Shown here in pieces: positions 1-13,074 of a DNA stretch of 64,000 nt. Each line of letters opens with the position of its first letter. The stretch's first letter is position 1. Source of the stretch: Bugula neritina (taxonomy: Eukaryota > Bryozoa > Gymnolaemata > Cheilostomatida > Bugulidae); assembly GCA_964035545.1 (NCBI GenBank), contig OZ037765.1, positions 18,408,698-18,472,697 on the forward strand, read 5' to 3'. A program made the position numbers and the translations under genes. The notes beneath the pieces were generated by a model. It did not search any database, had not been told where the DNA came from, and saw only the letters and a program-made list of their open reading frames with translations.

Positions 1-1
1 T

Positions 2-88
2 ACAAAGCAGATACCAGAAGGATATAGCCAAGTGATTCAAGACATGTATGAGCAATTCATTGGAGAAAAAGACGGAAGGGGCAGTTAA
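2..88 (+). pseudogene. Possible relic of a retrotransposon reverse transcriptase
   Basis: One plus-strand frame is open from the window edge to a stop near position 88. It contains a stretch reading IPEGYSQVIQDMYE, which resembles a block found in non-LTR reverse transcriptases just upstream of the region that carries the catalytic aspartates. The following residues do not continue the family pattern, so this is at most a short, decayed piece. It lies inside or next to the part of IFT172 that runs off the left edge. The call rests on one short motif and is weak. Confidence 0.3.
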
Positions 89-675
89 TAATCACACTAT
101 TCCATACTGATCATGAATGCAATCACAAAGGAATGGGGATATAGTCTGCACTGTGACTTAGCATTGTGGGATGAATATAGTAGGAGAGACGAAAGTGTTA
201 GAGGAAACAAGTGGAAGACATGCAATTAAGAACAAGTATACACCACTGAGAGATAATAGAGACAAAGCAAAGTTGATAAGTTACAGCCAGGATAATTTCA
301 TTGAACTAGCAATTGTCTCCACTTTTAAATACCATGAAGCTTTGATAGCAAATAACAGTTTAAAGTGTAGATTTACAAAAAAATTAACTTATGGAAAGAC
401 CTGATAAAAGTGTTGTGTAGACAGAAAACCCCTGCATGGCTAAAGGATTTTTCAAATAAAAAATGTCAAGACTAAATCTGACTGTATAGAAATGAAATTT
501 GGCCTATCACCAAAAAAGAAGCCACCTAAACATGATTAGGGCAAACTAGGTGCCAAGTATAGCCCAATAATATATTGAAATTCATATGAAATCGCATAAT
601 CTTATGTTAAACATATTATATGCATTGTGTACATTAGATGCATGTGCATTATATCATATCAGACTAGCATATTAC
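89..675. other. Non-coding stretch left of the last visible IFT172 exon
   Basis: No exon of IFT172 or of any other recognised gene could be found here on either strand. The 77-codon plus-strand ORF at 171-404 has no recognisable motif. The stretch is most simply the start of the next IFT172 intron, because the exon ending at 676 closes with a GTAATA donor and the coding sequence is incomplete at that point. Confidence 0.5.
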
Positions 676-3600
676 CCAGCTTCTATAAAGTGATTAATGG
701 CAGCGTCTAATTGTTTCTGATTGACCAGGTGTTCACCCCATTCTTCCTCCAGCTTGGTAACATTTTCAGGGAAAGCGTATCTGGCCAGCTCAACAGCTAC
801 AAGCAGGTATTACAATCACTGCAGGTGTAATACTGCTTCATCTACTGGTTGATGATATACACAACTCGGTCTATGTCATAAACCACCATCAGCCTAGTAC
901 AGATGCCTTACCTTGTCTATATGCTCTACCTCTCCTGTAACATTCCATGGCCTTCTGGTAGTCTCGTATCTTCTCATACAGATTACCTGCTCTGTCATAA
1001 AACTCTCCTTTCAAAAGAGCTGAGGCTATACGGGAAATTAGCTCACCATTCTGCATAAAGTCCTAATTAGAAAAACAAAGTTTATTATTAGAAATTGTCA
1101 ACTATCTAAAACTATGTTTTGAATAAAAAACATTGATATGCATTACTCTTGCAACTTTAAAAGCTTAATTTTAAACAGACATTAAATTTGATGCAGTTGC
1201 GTTGCATTATCAAAATTAATTGTATTTGCGAAGTTTGAAAAGGTTTCCTACAACACTGCAAGTGAGCACAACTCCATACCTCTCTGCTCGTAGCAAGCCT
1301 TGCCGCTTTGGCAGGTAAACCTGCTTTCATGTAGAGTTGTATGGCAGCCATGTCATCTCCTTCCTTCTCCTTCATCTCACCAGCTTTCTCTTCCTGCATT
1401 ACCAAATTAAAACCGCATTACATTCACATACCTTAGTCAATTCAGTACACCATACCACAGCTGTGTGTCTCAGCAGGTGGGAGTGGCCATTCTATTAGTT
1501 GTCAATTCTGTTACAATTTCAAATATAAAAATACACTTTTGAACAACAAATTCTGCTATGCTGATGAGATATAAAATAATTTTTGGTAAAAAATTATTTA
1601 GGACAAACAAATCCTTTTTTATGTAATCATACTGAAATGAGAAGTTTATTATTAACAAAGTTACAAAGCAATTTATTGGACAGTTTTCAAATCATTTAGT
1701 TCATTTATAAACGTTTACCAACACTATCAATTGCTATAAATATATTAATAAAAAATTATTTTGGAAGCGATTATTACAAATGATTGTGAGATTGTATAAG
1801 GACCTGGTGTGTTTCCATCAACCACTGGTAGTAGTTCTTTCGTAATGTTTGAAGTTCTGGATGACCTTTGGCCTCCGCTACTTCAATGGCACTGTCCCAC
1901 TTATGTAAGGACTGATACATCTCCATTGCCTCATCAATATCGTTCTAAATAATAACACGCCCCCACACTTCACATAATGCTGTCAACTAGTAGGCATACA
2001 ATAATAATTTAATGAACTTTCAAGCATGAGAAAAAACTTCCAATTCTATTGGCCGAGATGCATATATTAAGCACTCTGTAATACTGTGAGATAAGCAGCT
2101 TAGCTGGAAGTAGGTGCTACGCCCTATGTTTACCACCATTTATTCCAACAACTAATCTATTTAAAAGCTTAATACTAATCATTAGTATTAGAAAAAAAAG
2201 TAAGTTTAATTTATTTCAAAATATAGTAATATAAAAGCAATCAGTATTAAAATTGTGTTGAGATATTTAGAATTAAATAATTATATCTAAAGTAATGTGA
2301 AATTCATTTGAACTGTCAATCTAAATGACCTCCACTTGACACTTTGAGAGTGATATTATGTTATCACTCTCAAAGGTAGAGAAACAGCAATGAGAAGGAA
2401 ACAACTTAACTATCTGATACTACATGTTACCTTTCAAACTAACTTTTTATATGTGAAAATATCTTCAACTATGACAACTTTTTAGAGGTTTTAATGCTCT
2501 TTAATATATTTAAAGTTTTGTTTTTATATCCATTTTACAACTGCCATAGCTTCTCACCACCCACGCTGCATGTATTCTCATTTGCGAAAGATTGGTTTCT
2601 GCATGTAATTCACAATTGTAATAAATGTAATAAACATATAGATGCTGACCTGCTCTAGGTAAATACTCTCGGCCATCTTGAACTGCTTCTCCAGGATGGC
2701 AAGTTTAGCTCTGACTCTGTAGTGATGATACCCCAGACCTTCGCTGCCAGATGCCATCTCGTTGATCTTCTGCAAACTTTTCACTTTCGACACATCCTTC
2801 AGAGCAGCAAAACACCTGGCACCAAAATTATTATTGATGACACAGCAAATACAAAGCTTGTATGTTCATATATAATTTTAATCTTGCCCTGCACAGCTTA
2901 ATCTGTATGCAAAAACACAACAAACATCCCATGTTGAGAGAAGTTATATGGAAAAATATTACATGAGTGTAGCCTAGGTATATTTATATATTAAAAAAAA
3001 ATTCAATAAAATGATTCATTTAAATATATATGATTATGACACATTTAAAGCAATATCCAGCATTTAGTAGTCATAATGTTTCTATTGAATAATACCAACA
3101 CTGTTATAAAGATTTCTGCTGAAAAATTGCAATATGCTATATTTATAACCTTTCTGCCACATGCAGCTTTCCATGTTCCAAGGCAAGTTTACTCAGACTC
3201 TTCCACATAGCTTCTGTCTCCGGGGCCATTTCCAACCCTTCCAGATATGATGCTGCTCTGTTAGTAAGTAATAAATAGCTGTAGGTGTACGCAATGCACA
3301 CTCGCAAGGCTTACTATATCATACCGTCATTAATTCTACTTCAAATACTAAAAGATGTAAGTCTGAATAAACTGTTCTTAATAATACTGTGAATCAGTTG
3401 ATAAACTTTAATAATAATTTGACAATATTATCAGCAGTATCATAATTGTTAGAGCTGAAAATTCTAATTCTAACATTTTGAAGGTATAAACAAAATGGGA
3501 GTAACTTCATTGATGTTAATGAAACCAAAGGTTGCCAGAATAATTGCTACAGCAAGCAAAGCTGTCTCTATCTCACCTGAAAAGTCAACACAGCAGATGC

Positions 3601-6600
3601 ATTCACTAGCAAATATATATAATTGGAAAAGCACTCACCGAATGTAGTCACCGTCATCAATGGCTGTACCAAACTCTATGAGCTGATCATCCAAAGCATA
3701 GGAACCAGTAGACAATCCTTCATTGACCAGAACCACTGTCTTCTTACCTTCTCGTTTAATGTCTATAATATCTCCCTATAGAGTAGAGCAAGTATGAGAC
3801 TGCAGCATAATTGGCCAACATAATTATAGAACTGCAAAACATGTCATGCTGTTTTAAATAACCTTGACCTGAATATGATCTGAATATGATCTGAATATGA
3901 GATGAATAGCTGCAGACCTTGATTTCAAACATAGTCACTCTTTCAGGGGCGTCAATGTTGTACCAAATGCAGAGGTTGTTGCGATTCTGTGCCACCACCA
4001 CATCACTGTCGGGTACCCACTGCACGTAGCTGCAGTAGTTGAGTATGGTGCTCTTGGAGGCAGTCATTATGTCATACATGTGTAGCTGTAAACACACGCT
4101 AATCAATAAACCACAATATTTTCATTCACTAGGCAATAGATTTGGTAATATTTTCTAAGCAAAATGCACAAAATTATTTAAAAATTAAACGTCATTTGAT
4201 TAATTTTATTGGAAGACAAATCAAATCTTGAAACTATACAATAAATTATCCAAGATAAATTTAGGTGCTTCAAAAATAACCAGGTTTTAACAAATAAGTA
4301 GGTATTATAACAAGTGCTTAAATACTTTGCAAACCATGGTGCCTCGGAAAAACACCAATTAGCAAAAAATTAAAATGATACCTAATCTATTATTGCAATA
4401 AGTAAACTAATTATGCAACACATTGGCATACTTAGGCTAAGAGTGATGTCTTGAATCAAGTGCACGACCTCACATAGCTTAATGAACAAGTTCACATTAT
4501 AGCTATTAGGTACTGATGAACTACAGTTACAGGAGGGTCATAAAATAAATGCATATTTTACATATTATTTCACCAAAATGACTTATTTGTATACCAGAGC
4601 TATAGGAAGATGGTAGCCACTATTGTTCTCTATATGTCATTAAACTTATGTTACAAAACTAGTTCAACTAACCAACTAGCTAATAGCATTATAAGAGTAT
4701 TAGATGACACAATATATACACAGATATTTCATGAAACAAAAAATAAACAGCTTATGAATTGCACAATGTGTTTTTAGACCAAAAAAATAATTATGAGATA
4801 ATATTTTAAATTCCACTGTTTATTTTATAACTTTTTCTGTTGAGATTAGCTAAGCTACAGTCACTGACATGCAAATGAATTATAATTACACGTACATAAG
4901 GCAGAGTTTAGCCCTTGCAGCACCAACCCACTTATCACAATAGACTATTCACTATAGTGGAGAGTGAGGTCACTTAAGACTCACAAGAAACCCGCTGTCA
5001 ATACATTATTTTCTTTACCACATTATGCATATCTACAGATAATAACTGCGGTAGGGTTCTAATTTTCATTTTTGTTTGCTATTTCTGAAACAATTTATCC
5101 TAGAAGTTAATATTGAAACTGCAGAATAAATAAAATAATTTCAATCTAACTATAATGATGATGATGTAATCAGCTAAGGCATTAGATAATACTAATTACG
5201 ACACTTAAGCTTGACATTTCAATTAAAGAACATTACTAACATCAAAGCTAATTTTTCAGATTGATAGCAACAGGTACAGTATAGTTCAACACTACAAATA
5301 TTACCCTCAGCCTTTTGTCACGGTAAAGCAACTTCCGCCCAGTTTCATTCATCTCCAACCAGTCGATCTTTGAGTCATGACTAATAGTTCCCAATGACAT
5401 GCCGGTGATCAGATCAACTACAATCATTTATCAGAATAAAACCAACAGAATACAGATAAGTAGCTCAACCCTGTGCACTGTTATACCTGCCAGGAACAAG
5501 GATAAAAGAATACAGGATTTCACACCAGATACTCACTTTGGACAGTTTATCCTAGTCTAAGATCTTTGAACAAGGATTACAAGTTATTATTTCAGTAAAA
5601 CAATACACAAGAGTAGGATTACCCATGGCTATTGTCTTCAAGTCGATAAGATAAGCAATTTTCTTATTGTCCTGCTGCTTCCTCTCGTTCAGACGTATGC
5701 TGATGAGATGCGGGTTCATGAACTCAGTTCTTACAGAGCCGAGTATCTCTGCACTGCCATACTCTACCAGCGTGAGCTCCCCGGCATTGAATATCATACA
5801 CACCTAATATATTAACATATCCAATCATGTAAGATATTTTAACTTACATACTGATCACCTCAGAAAAGTGTTATATAACAAAGTTTCAGTTGCATCAATA
5901 TTTTTTTAAAACAACATTTCTGTGTTGAAACTGAGCCCTGAACACCACTACAAACTTGTACTGTTGTGTGTATAAATTCACTCGAAAAAAGTTACAAACA
6001 GAACGCACCGACTCATTTTCAAAGTAGAACTTTTCATTTCCTCCAGACTGTTGCCAGGGGACCTCACTTAGTTTGGCAGTAATGAGATCCCCTAAAAGAA
6101 GGGTGTCTGAGGTGTGCCCCACAAGATATCTGTCGTTGCCGAGGATTTTCACATCATCAATTTCATAGCCATAGTATGACTTCAGATTAATCTTTGTGCT
6201 AGTTTGCAGGTTCAACACCAACACCTAAAAAATACACCTCTAAATAACATGATAGTGATCATCAATTTCCTATATATGCAAATAGAATTAGCTTCTTAAA
6301 ATTACATAATTTTACACACAACATACTACATTCTTATTGGATTAATGCATTTATAGTTCATACAATAGCTGTGAAGTGGGTATAATATAGTTTTTGCAGC
6401 CAATGTAATTAGTTTACATTAGAACTGTGCCTGTAAAAAGCATGTCAATTAAAGTTACCTTGCTGACATGTAAAAATAATAATGAAGTAGTTAACTAACC
6501 TGACTCAAACCAACGTAAGTCAACTCAAACTTGTTTTTGTAAGTCTGTTTCCTGAGGGCACAGTCAAACAGCTCAACACCACCACACAGGGTACCGGCCA

Positions 6601-9600
6601 CCAACTTGGAGCCATCTCTCTTCCAACAAAGAGAGGTTATTGTGTATAAGTTAGGAATGTCTTTCGACTTCCCCTCATCCCACATAGCCTTCCTAGGACT
6701 CCAGTTCAGCACTCGTAATCTACACAAATCACAACTCAAGTTCAACTATCAACATGTGAATTAAATGAAAAATGAAAAAGTGAAATCTGCAAGCCATCAT
6801 CTCTTCATTTTAGTTGGGCCAAAAAACATAAACTATAACACAAATATAAGACTTACCGCAAAGAAAATATCACAATTATATACTTATATTCAGTTATTCA
6901 GGCATCTAAAAGTTGCTTATTTCATTCTAATAGTTTAACTCGAGATATTTAAAGTTCACTGATACCTGTCATAGCTTCCTAGGACTACAGACTGGCCGCT
7001 AGGGCTACAAATGGCAACAGTAAACTCATGCTCATCATTATCACGGCTGTAGTCAAACTGCTGAATGATGCGGCCATCTTGTCTGCCATATGCTAGAATT
7101 CGTTTGTCACACCCAGCTGCTACGACAGAGTTGTTACACCAAGCGATGGCATAAGGAGGGCAGGAATGCTGGGCAAACTTTCCCTAAACAATATTATTAA
7201 ACTGACATATTGAGCAATGCAATGATAAAAGATTGACCATGCATTCAGCTCTCTGCCTGATATAACATACTTGAATTTTCTATTGAAATCTATATAAGAA
7301 CTTAAATTATGGAGCCTCGTAGAAACATTTTTGTTGAAAAAATAAATGACATGGTCAAAGAATGTGCCTGTTTTTGCTTCTTTTATGTAAGATTTTAAGA
7401 CTTGATTGCAAATTGTTATAATTATATACAACGAACAATTAGTCAAATTACTCACATTGCTATCACCCTGGCCTTCATCCTCAAAATTGTATTTGATGAT
7501 AGCTCCATCTGCATGTCCAACAATAACGGCTTTTCCAGAAGGACTGCAAATAAATTGTGATTTTTCTATTAGATGATCTACATCTCATATTAAATATTAG
7601 ATAATTTTACCTAGTTCAAACAAAGCAGCCATAAAAATAAAAATTTTAAGCACCAAAAACTAATCCAAATTCAAGAAGTAATTAAATATCAAACACAACT
7701 AATGATAGCTGAACTGATTGCAGAAACTAAATGACAAAAACTTACTGAAAATTGTACTATTAAAATGAACAAAATAAAGGTGTCCCTCTTAGCCTAGGGC
7801 CACACTGTGCGTATTTTCGCATGCGAAAATTGAAATCACAAGTAGCAAAGGTGTCCACTGTACGCGCTAAGAAAACATTCACACTTGTCGCTCAGCATTC
7901 TCAACGCAAGTGCGAATCGTCTCTGTCGTCGTCACCTAATTGGCTGGTAGTTATTTAGCGAGCCCAATTTCTTTATTTTAGTGCTACATTCCAGTAAATT
8001 GCGTTCTATTGAAAGCGAGTGCAATTTAAAAATGAAAGCTTTATTTATCACGCATCACTGAAGCTACAGTGGACACCTTTGCTACTTGTGGTTTCAATTT
8101 TCGCACGCGAAAATACGCACAGTGTGGCCCTAGGCTTACTTACCTTGGTGCAAGGGATACAACATATGAATTGCCACTGTACACTTGACTTGACTTGTTT
8201 GTTTTAGGATTAGCCACTCTTACTTTGCCATCAGCTTGTCCATAGACTATTTGATCGCCAGGCAACCACACCATGCAAGTGCAAGCACTGTTCATCTGGA
8301 ACTTGTTAACGATACTTTTCTTATCGTTCCTGACACAGAAATAAAAAACTTTGTTAATACTTGCATTATTTCAACAATCAAAATAAGATAATGAATCACA
8401 ATAATGTTTATAAAAAGAAATAAAATAGATATGATGGCATTTTTCAGCTATATTGCAAAAACCTATGGCGAAAGTTTTACAACATTTCTTGGTGATTAAC
8501 ATCACATTTTTTAGTATAAACTAAAACAAATTCAAAGTCAGCTACTTTTGTGAAATTAAAACTGCTGCTGATTCTGTGGATAACATATTTTACAATTTAC
8601 TATAGTTACATGTATGGTTATTCCCATGGTAACATAGCATATTTGTGAAAGCTAATTAACAAGACAAACATATAATTAGAAGTTAATTTAAAATTTACAT
8701 ACTAACCACTCATCACCAATTTTATAGATGAATATGATGTTATCAGTCTGTCCAATAGCAATTCGTGTTGAATCTGGAGAAAATGCAATTGCTTTTACAA
8801 TATAACTTTTTTTCCCATATTTTGAATCCACAGGTTTTGTTGAAAACTTGTCTCTTTTTTCGCCCTGCTCATCGAAGAGTACAATCACTCGATCACTAGT
8901 AGCTACAGCAAGCTTTTTGTTATTTGGTGACCATGACATTGCAGTAATCTTTGCTTCTCCTTCCTTTAAAAAGATGTAAAAAGCTAATTACAAAAATAGT
9001 ATATATAGTACCACTCAGCTAACTATTTTAGACTTCAAATTATTTTATTATAGCATGTGCAATTAAAACATATAATACAGCTATTTATTATAGTTAGCAC
9101 TACCAAATAAAAATTAGTATAAAAAATTTTCAGGCTTACAAAGGATACTTAATAACCATAAGAATACATTTTATATTAATAATTACAAATATTACATTTT
9201 TTAATTTTACAATTCTTTGTGCAAAAAAATGAAAAGTTTCAAAGCTGCCAATATTTATATATACCAACTGTCATGCTTACTGAAATTTTAAGTTTAGTGC
9301 AGACAAACGTCAAACTTGGGTAAATAATTTTGGTATTAATGTGATATTTAATATGAGTTGTCAAAGGTAGTTTTTAGTTAGCTTTTTTATCATATTTTAA
9401 TATAGCAGATATAACAAAGCTACTCAATGATGGCTAACTTTGCCACTTGAGTATACTTTCAAAAACATAAGTTTATGATTTAGTTATTAGAGTGAGCATC
9501 ATCAATATCTACTTAAAGTTACATATTTAAATTTGTAAACAAAAATACACACATGCGCACACAACAAATACCAAAGACAATCTAGTTTACCAGCTCAATT

Positions 9601-10138
9601 TTCAATATTGCTAACATTTGGCTTTAACTCAGTTTACTTAATCATAAGGTTAATTTGCTACTTCTTTCCCTATAGTTATTAATTTTCATTTGTTGATTCT
9701 AGATTCAACTTACTTTGAGTTTCAGTATAAGATTTAATCATATCATCATAATTATAAATTTGTATGATTTAGTAATTATTTTAATATTTTATAGCGTTTT
9801 AATGTTAGAATATTTTATTTCTAGCTTAATACAGTCTAAAAGTATTAACTTAAAATAAGTAGGCCTAATTAGTAATTAGAAATCCAAATTAGCTTTTAGA
9901 CCAACATGTCACATTCACCAAAACATCAATCATTAAAGAGTGTGATCATTTAGAAATAATGATAGTTATTTTAATGGTAACATTGGCAGTGACTGTAGGT
10001 GTAATACTAATACTATTAGTAATACTAATAGTAATACTTATACAGTATCAGTATGAGTAATACTAATTAGTAATTAGTAAGAATTAAGAAATCAGGTACC
10101 TGAGGAGGAATCCAAGTACCTATATGCTTCAACTGCAT
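676..10138 (-). CDS. IFT172: Intraflagellar transport protein 172, N-terminal half (partial gene)
   Basis: IFT172 is the largest subunit of the IFT-B complex, which carries cargo along ciliary microtubules and acts at the ciliary tip. Coding exons in transcript order: 10100-10138, 8707-8963, 8144-8329, 7456-7543, 6966-7183, 6500-6719, 6009-6224, 5623-5803, 5305-5417, 3918-4085, 3639-3775, 3150-3257, 2650-2815, 1804-1944, 1280-1393, 912-1062, 676-796. They join in phase to 874 complete codons plus two bases. The start [13 protein letters not shown] matches the family N-terminus. WD40 blocks follow (for example [48 protein letters not shown]), then TPR-like helical repeats ([46 protein letters not shown]). 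The family is about 1,750 residues long, so roughly half lies off the left edge. The donor after 3918 (GTCTGC) is unusual but the phase is kept. Identity is near certain; ends of individual exons are very likely. Confidence 0.95.
2342..2375. repeat. Perfect 14-bp inverted repeat, 6-nt loop
   Basis: CTTTGAGAGTGATA at 2342-2355 is the exact reverse complement of 2362-2375, separated by TTATGT. It sits in the IFT172 intron between exons 13 and 14. It could be a relic of a small element or a chance hairpin. Confidence 0.7.
3870..3905. repeat. Short tandem repeat, about 11-bp unit
   Basis: Three near-copies of TGAATATGATC lie in the IFT172 intron just downstream of exon 10, close to its weak GTCTGC donor. 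No function is evident. Confidence 0.6.
7792..8135. mobile_element. MITE, 344 bp, 68-bp terminal inverted repeats, TTA target duplication
   Basis: The ends 7792-7859 and 8068-8135 are reverse complements over 68 bp with two mismatches, beginning GCCTAGGGCCACACTGTGCG. TTA lies immediately outside both ends (7789-7791 and 8136-8138), as expected of a 3-bp target-site duplication. The interior has no transposase frame. A TTA duplication points to the PIF/Harbinger superfamily, as inference. The element lies in IFT172 intron 3, and its right-hand duplication overlaps base +6 of the exon 3 splice donor (donor at 8143-8138). The near identity of the arms suggests a young insertion. Confidence 0.88.
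9995..10080. repeat. Period-6 degenerate array (ACTAAT/AGTAAT type)
   Basis: The stretch is built of hexamers such as ACTAAT, AGTAAT and their inverted forms, just downstream of IFT172 exon 1 within intron 1. It is the same repeat type as at 10735-11440, 11655-11770, 20905-21260, 21715-22195, 26764-27330 and 40195-40660. Confidence 0.65.
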
Positions 10139-10734
10139 TTTGGTTTCTTTCTGAGTTGAGTCTTCTGTTTATATTCAACACTTTTTTTCAATTTTGCCAA
10201 TATCGCAGCACGTTCAAATCTGTAGATATTCAGCATAAGTCTAAAAAAGGAATTTTCATATTCAGTTGAAAAAATGTAAGCATCATGTTCCTAAGGAATG
10301 CAGTAACTGGGTAGATATAAAAGTAATACTTATATTTTAAAAGTTGAAAATTTTAAAATGTTTTTGTAATATAAACAAATTAAATTATATATTAAGTACA
10401 AATTCAATTTTTTTTGCATTTTTAAGAATAAAAATTAAAGTTTAAGTTGCGTAACTACAAAAAGTATATCTCAATTTCATTTTAGGGGGCAACTCCTTGG
10501 CTATTTTGATCGCTAGCAAATACTCACTAATATTCAAATAATATATCTATCTCTGGTTATAATAATTATAGCATAGCATTATTACTCTGTGATCCTGCCT
10601 TTCAAAGTTATCTCCCTCCCCAATTGCTCAAGTAATTCCAAAATTGTCAATTTCCGGTATTTTAATTTAAATTCTCGAACTAATACTAAAAGTAGTTACT
10701 AGTAGTAGTTGGTGTCACTGCAACTATCACTATG

Positions 10735-11440
10735 GTTATGAATCAAAGCGAAAATTACTAAATAATATTAGGGCACAATCTTGACTTTTTTTTTGGTAGT
10801 TGTAAACTGACCTCTCTACCATTGTTAGTATTACCATACTGATACAGATTGAGTTATTGACACTGTGACTAACACTGACGGTGATTGTCATTGTGAAAGT
10901 GAATCTGAATGATTGAGATACACTAACTCTAAGAGTAACTGTAAGACTAAGTCTAACAGTAACACTAACTGCTAAGTCTACCATTAACTTTGAGTGACTA
11001 ACACTAACAGTAACTTACTAGACACTAAGAGTAAGTTCTAACATTTAGAGTTAAACTAAAACTTACTCTTAGTCACTTACTCCAGACTCTTACCCTTACG
11101 GCCTTAGGCCTTAAAGTTAGTCTTACACTTAGACTTACAGTTCCAGTTTAGTTGCTGTTGCTGTTAGTGTTACTGTTACCCTCTTGAAAGATTTGACATG
11201 GTTTATTGGCTATGCTAATACTTATAGTTATACTACTACTAGTGCTACAGTATTAGTAATACTAATAGTAATAGTAAATTAAAATATAAACCTTTGAATG
11301 TCAAACTCAATGTGCTACTGCTATAAGTATAAGTATATCTGTGTTGATTTATGCTAATTTTTGAACTATGACTTAAAGTTAATGACATTTGTCTCAGACT
11401 CATGTAAATACTCATACTGATACTCAATCTCATACTGAAT
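10735..11440. repeat. Large degenerate period-6 array
   Basis: About 700 bp can be cut into hexamers that mostly fit the pattern N(C/G)TAA(C/G) (AGTAAC, TGTAAG, ACTAAG, TCTAAC, ACTAAC). After about 11060 the inverted form takes over (CTTACT, CTTAGT, GTTAGT, GTTACT). The G/C positions interchange freely while the TAA core and the phase are kept. Minus-strand frames through it give low-complexity peptides alternating V/L/I with S/T/R. Confidence 0.7.
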
Positions 11441-11654
11441 AGCCAAATTAGGGCCCAACATTAACGAAGAAGAAAGAATCTGACATTAAATTCAATCTCA
11501 ACGTAAGTTACTATCTCTTAGTATTTGTATGAAGGCTTGAAAAGTAGGTTCCTTAAAAAACGGTTTTATTATAGAATTGTAATTTAAATTGATACAACCC
11601 ATAACATATAATTATATTAGTATTATACATTAGCATTATTATTATATATATCTT

Positions 11655-11770
11655 TATCATTAAATTAAATACTAATACTAATAGTAATACTATTACTTAT
11701 ACTTCAAGTTATACTGTTATACTTATAGCAAAACTTATACTAGTAGTAATAACTAATAACTAATCTTAAT
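11655..11770. repeat. Period-6 array (ACTAAT/AGTAAT type)
   Basis: This is a shorter array of ACTAAT, AGTAAT, ATTACT and TATACT-like hexamers in the IFT172-PKI intergenic region. It is the same type as the neighbouring 10735-11440 array but more AT-rich. Confidence 0.6.
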
Positions 11771-12622
11771 GATAGTTTAGGATAAAAGTTATATTTTACA
11801 ATTTTTCTGCCCATTCTGTTTCCTGATTCTTAAGGCTGGTGGTGATAGCTATTAGAATGCCACTATCAGTACATGGTAACTATTAAGTTTACAGACTATG
11901 AATTAGTTTAGATTTTCATTATTTTCATGTTTATAATAGATTGGTAATACATCTACAGTATTGAATATTATGTTTAATACGTAAGCCTTCCTTAGTAAAA
12001 TTTAATCTTAATTAGAAATAACATAAGCATATATAGGTTCAAATCCTCAGCCTACTGGTAGAAATTTATTAGATTTACTTTAGATTAGAGAAGGAAGTGA
12101 GAGCTACCCCAATGAATCTAGTAGATGCTGCTTCAAGGCCACCTTGAATTTGATTTTATTGCATATTTGGCTCGTATATTAGGTAGGGTCTTCCAGGTGC
12201 TCAAAATCTAGTAGGCTGTCTGTGATTAATTGAATTCGTTGATTTATGCAATATTGAAGACAATATGGTTTTACTGGTGTGCTAAGTGGAGATTTTTATT
12301 CTAAGATTTGATGTCTTATTATTAACTAATAAATATTCTAGGAGTATATAGTTCTTTGAAGTGTAGAATTTTCAATAGTTGAAACTTGGTTCTCGTGACA
12401 CATATTTTTTGACAGTCTGATTTTGTTTTAAATTCATTATGTATGTGAATATAAATTATTATAACTATTGGCATCATTGTAACTAGCCAATACTAGCCAT
12501 GAACACAAATAACTTGAGGTAAAGTGAAAGTGTGCAGTAGTATTAATAATGAGTAATAGCAATAATTCTCATGCAACAAATGAATTGCCAAATGTTCAGA
12601 TATGCTGCATGCTATTGTAATG

Positions 12623-13074
12623 GGTGTCATCCCAGATAGCCGCTTCCCAGTTTGACGCTATTTATTTATTTTGGTACAATATATATTTTATGCGCGATTT
12701 ATTTGAGTATTATTGAAATATATGTATATTTAAATAAGCTTGGATCAATTGTTTGCTATTTAGCACATAAATAAATTCCTTTGATCTGCATTAACTTATT
12801 AATTTGGCATATTCTATACTTCTTGTTGTTTGAACAAAATATTTCTGTAATAAGTATTCATTAAAAATAATGTCTATTATTAATGTATTACTGTTTTTTG
12901 CCCCACACAAGTCCGTGAAAAGTGGGCTATTGTTCCAGATACTTTATATTAACTATTATAGCTATAATTAGCATATTAGCTATTTAGCAATCAATACAAC
13001 GGTTATATACATTATTATGGTACCAAAATAAAAAAATAGCATCTAACTGGGAAGCGTCTATCTGGGATGAAACC
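12623..13074. mobile_element. Non-autonomous DNA transposon, 452 bp, 8-bp target duplication
   Basis: The left end reads GGTGTCATCCCAGATAGC and the reverse complement of the right end reads GGTTTCATCCCAGATAGA. The similarity runs for about 50 bp into a shared CGCTTCCCAGTT block and an ATTTTGGTAC block. The 8-mer TTGTAATG flanks the element at 12615-12622 and 13075-13082. The interior is AT-rich with no transposase frame. An 8-bp duplication is typical of hAT and a few other superfamilies. The termini do not settle which. Confidence 0.85.

Noticed and set aside
10736-11433. Minus-strand ORFs with alternating V/L and S/T/R
   Set aside because: They are translations of the period-6 arrays and not proteins.
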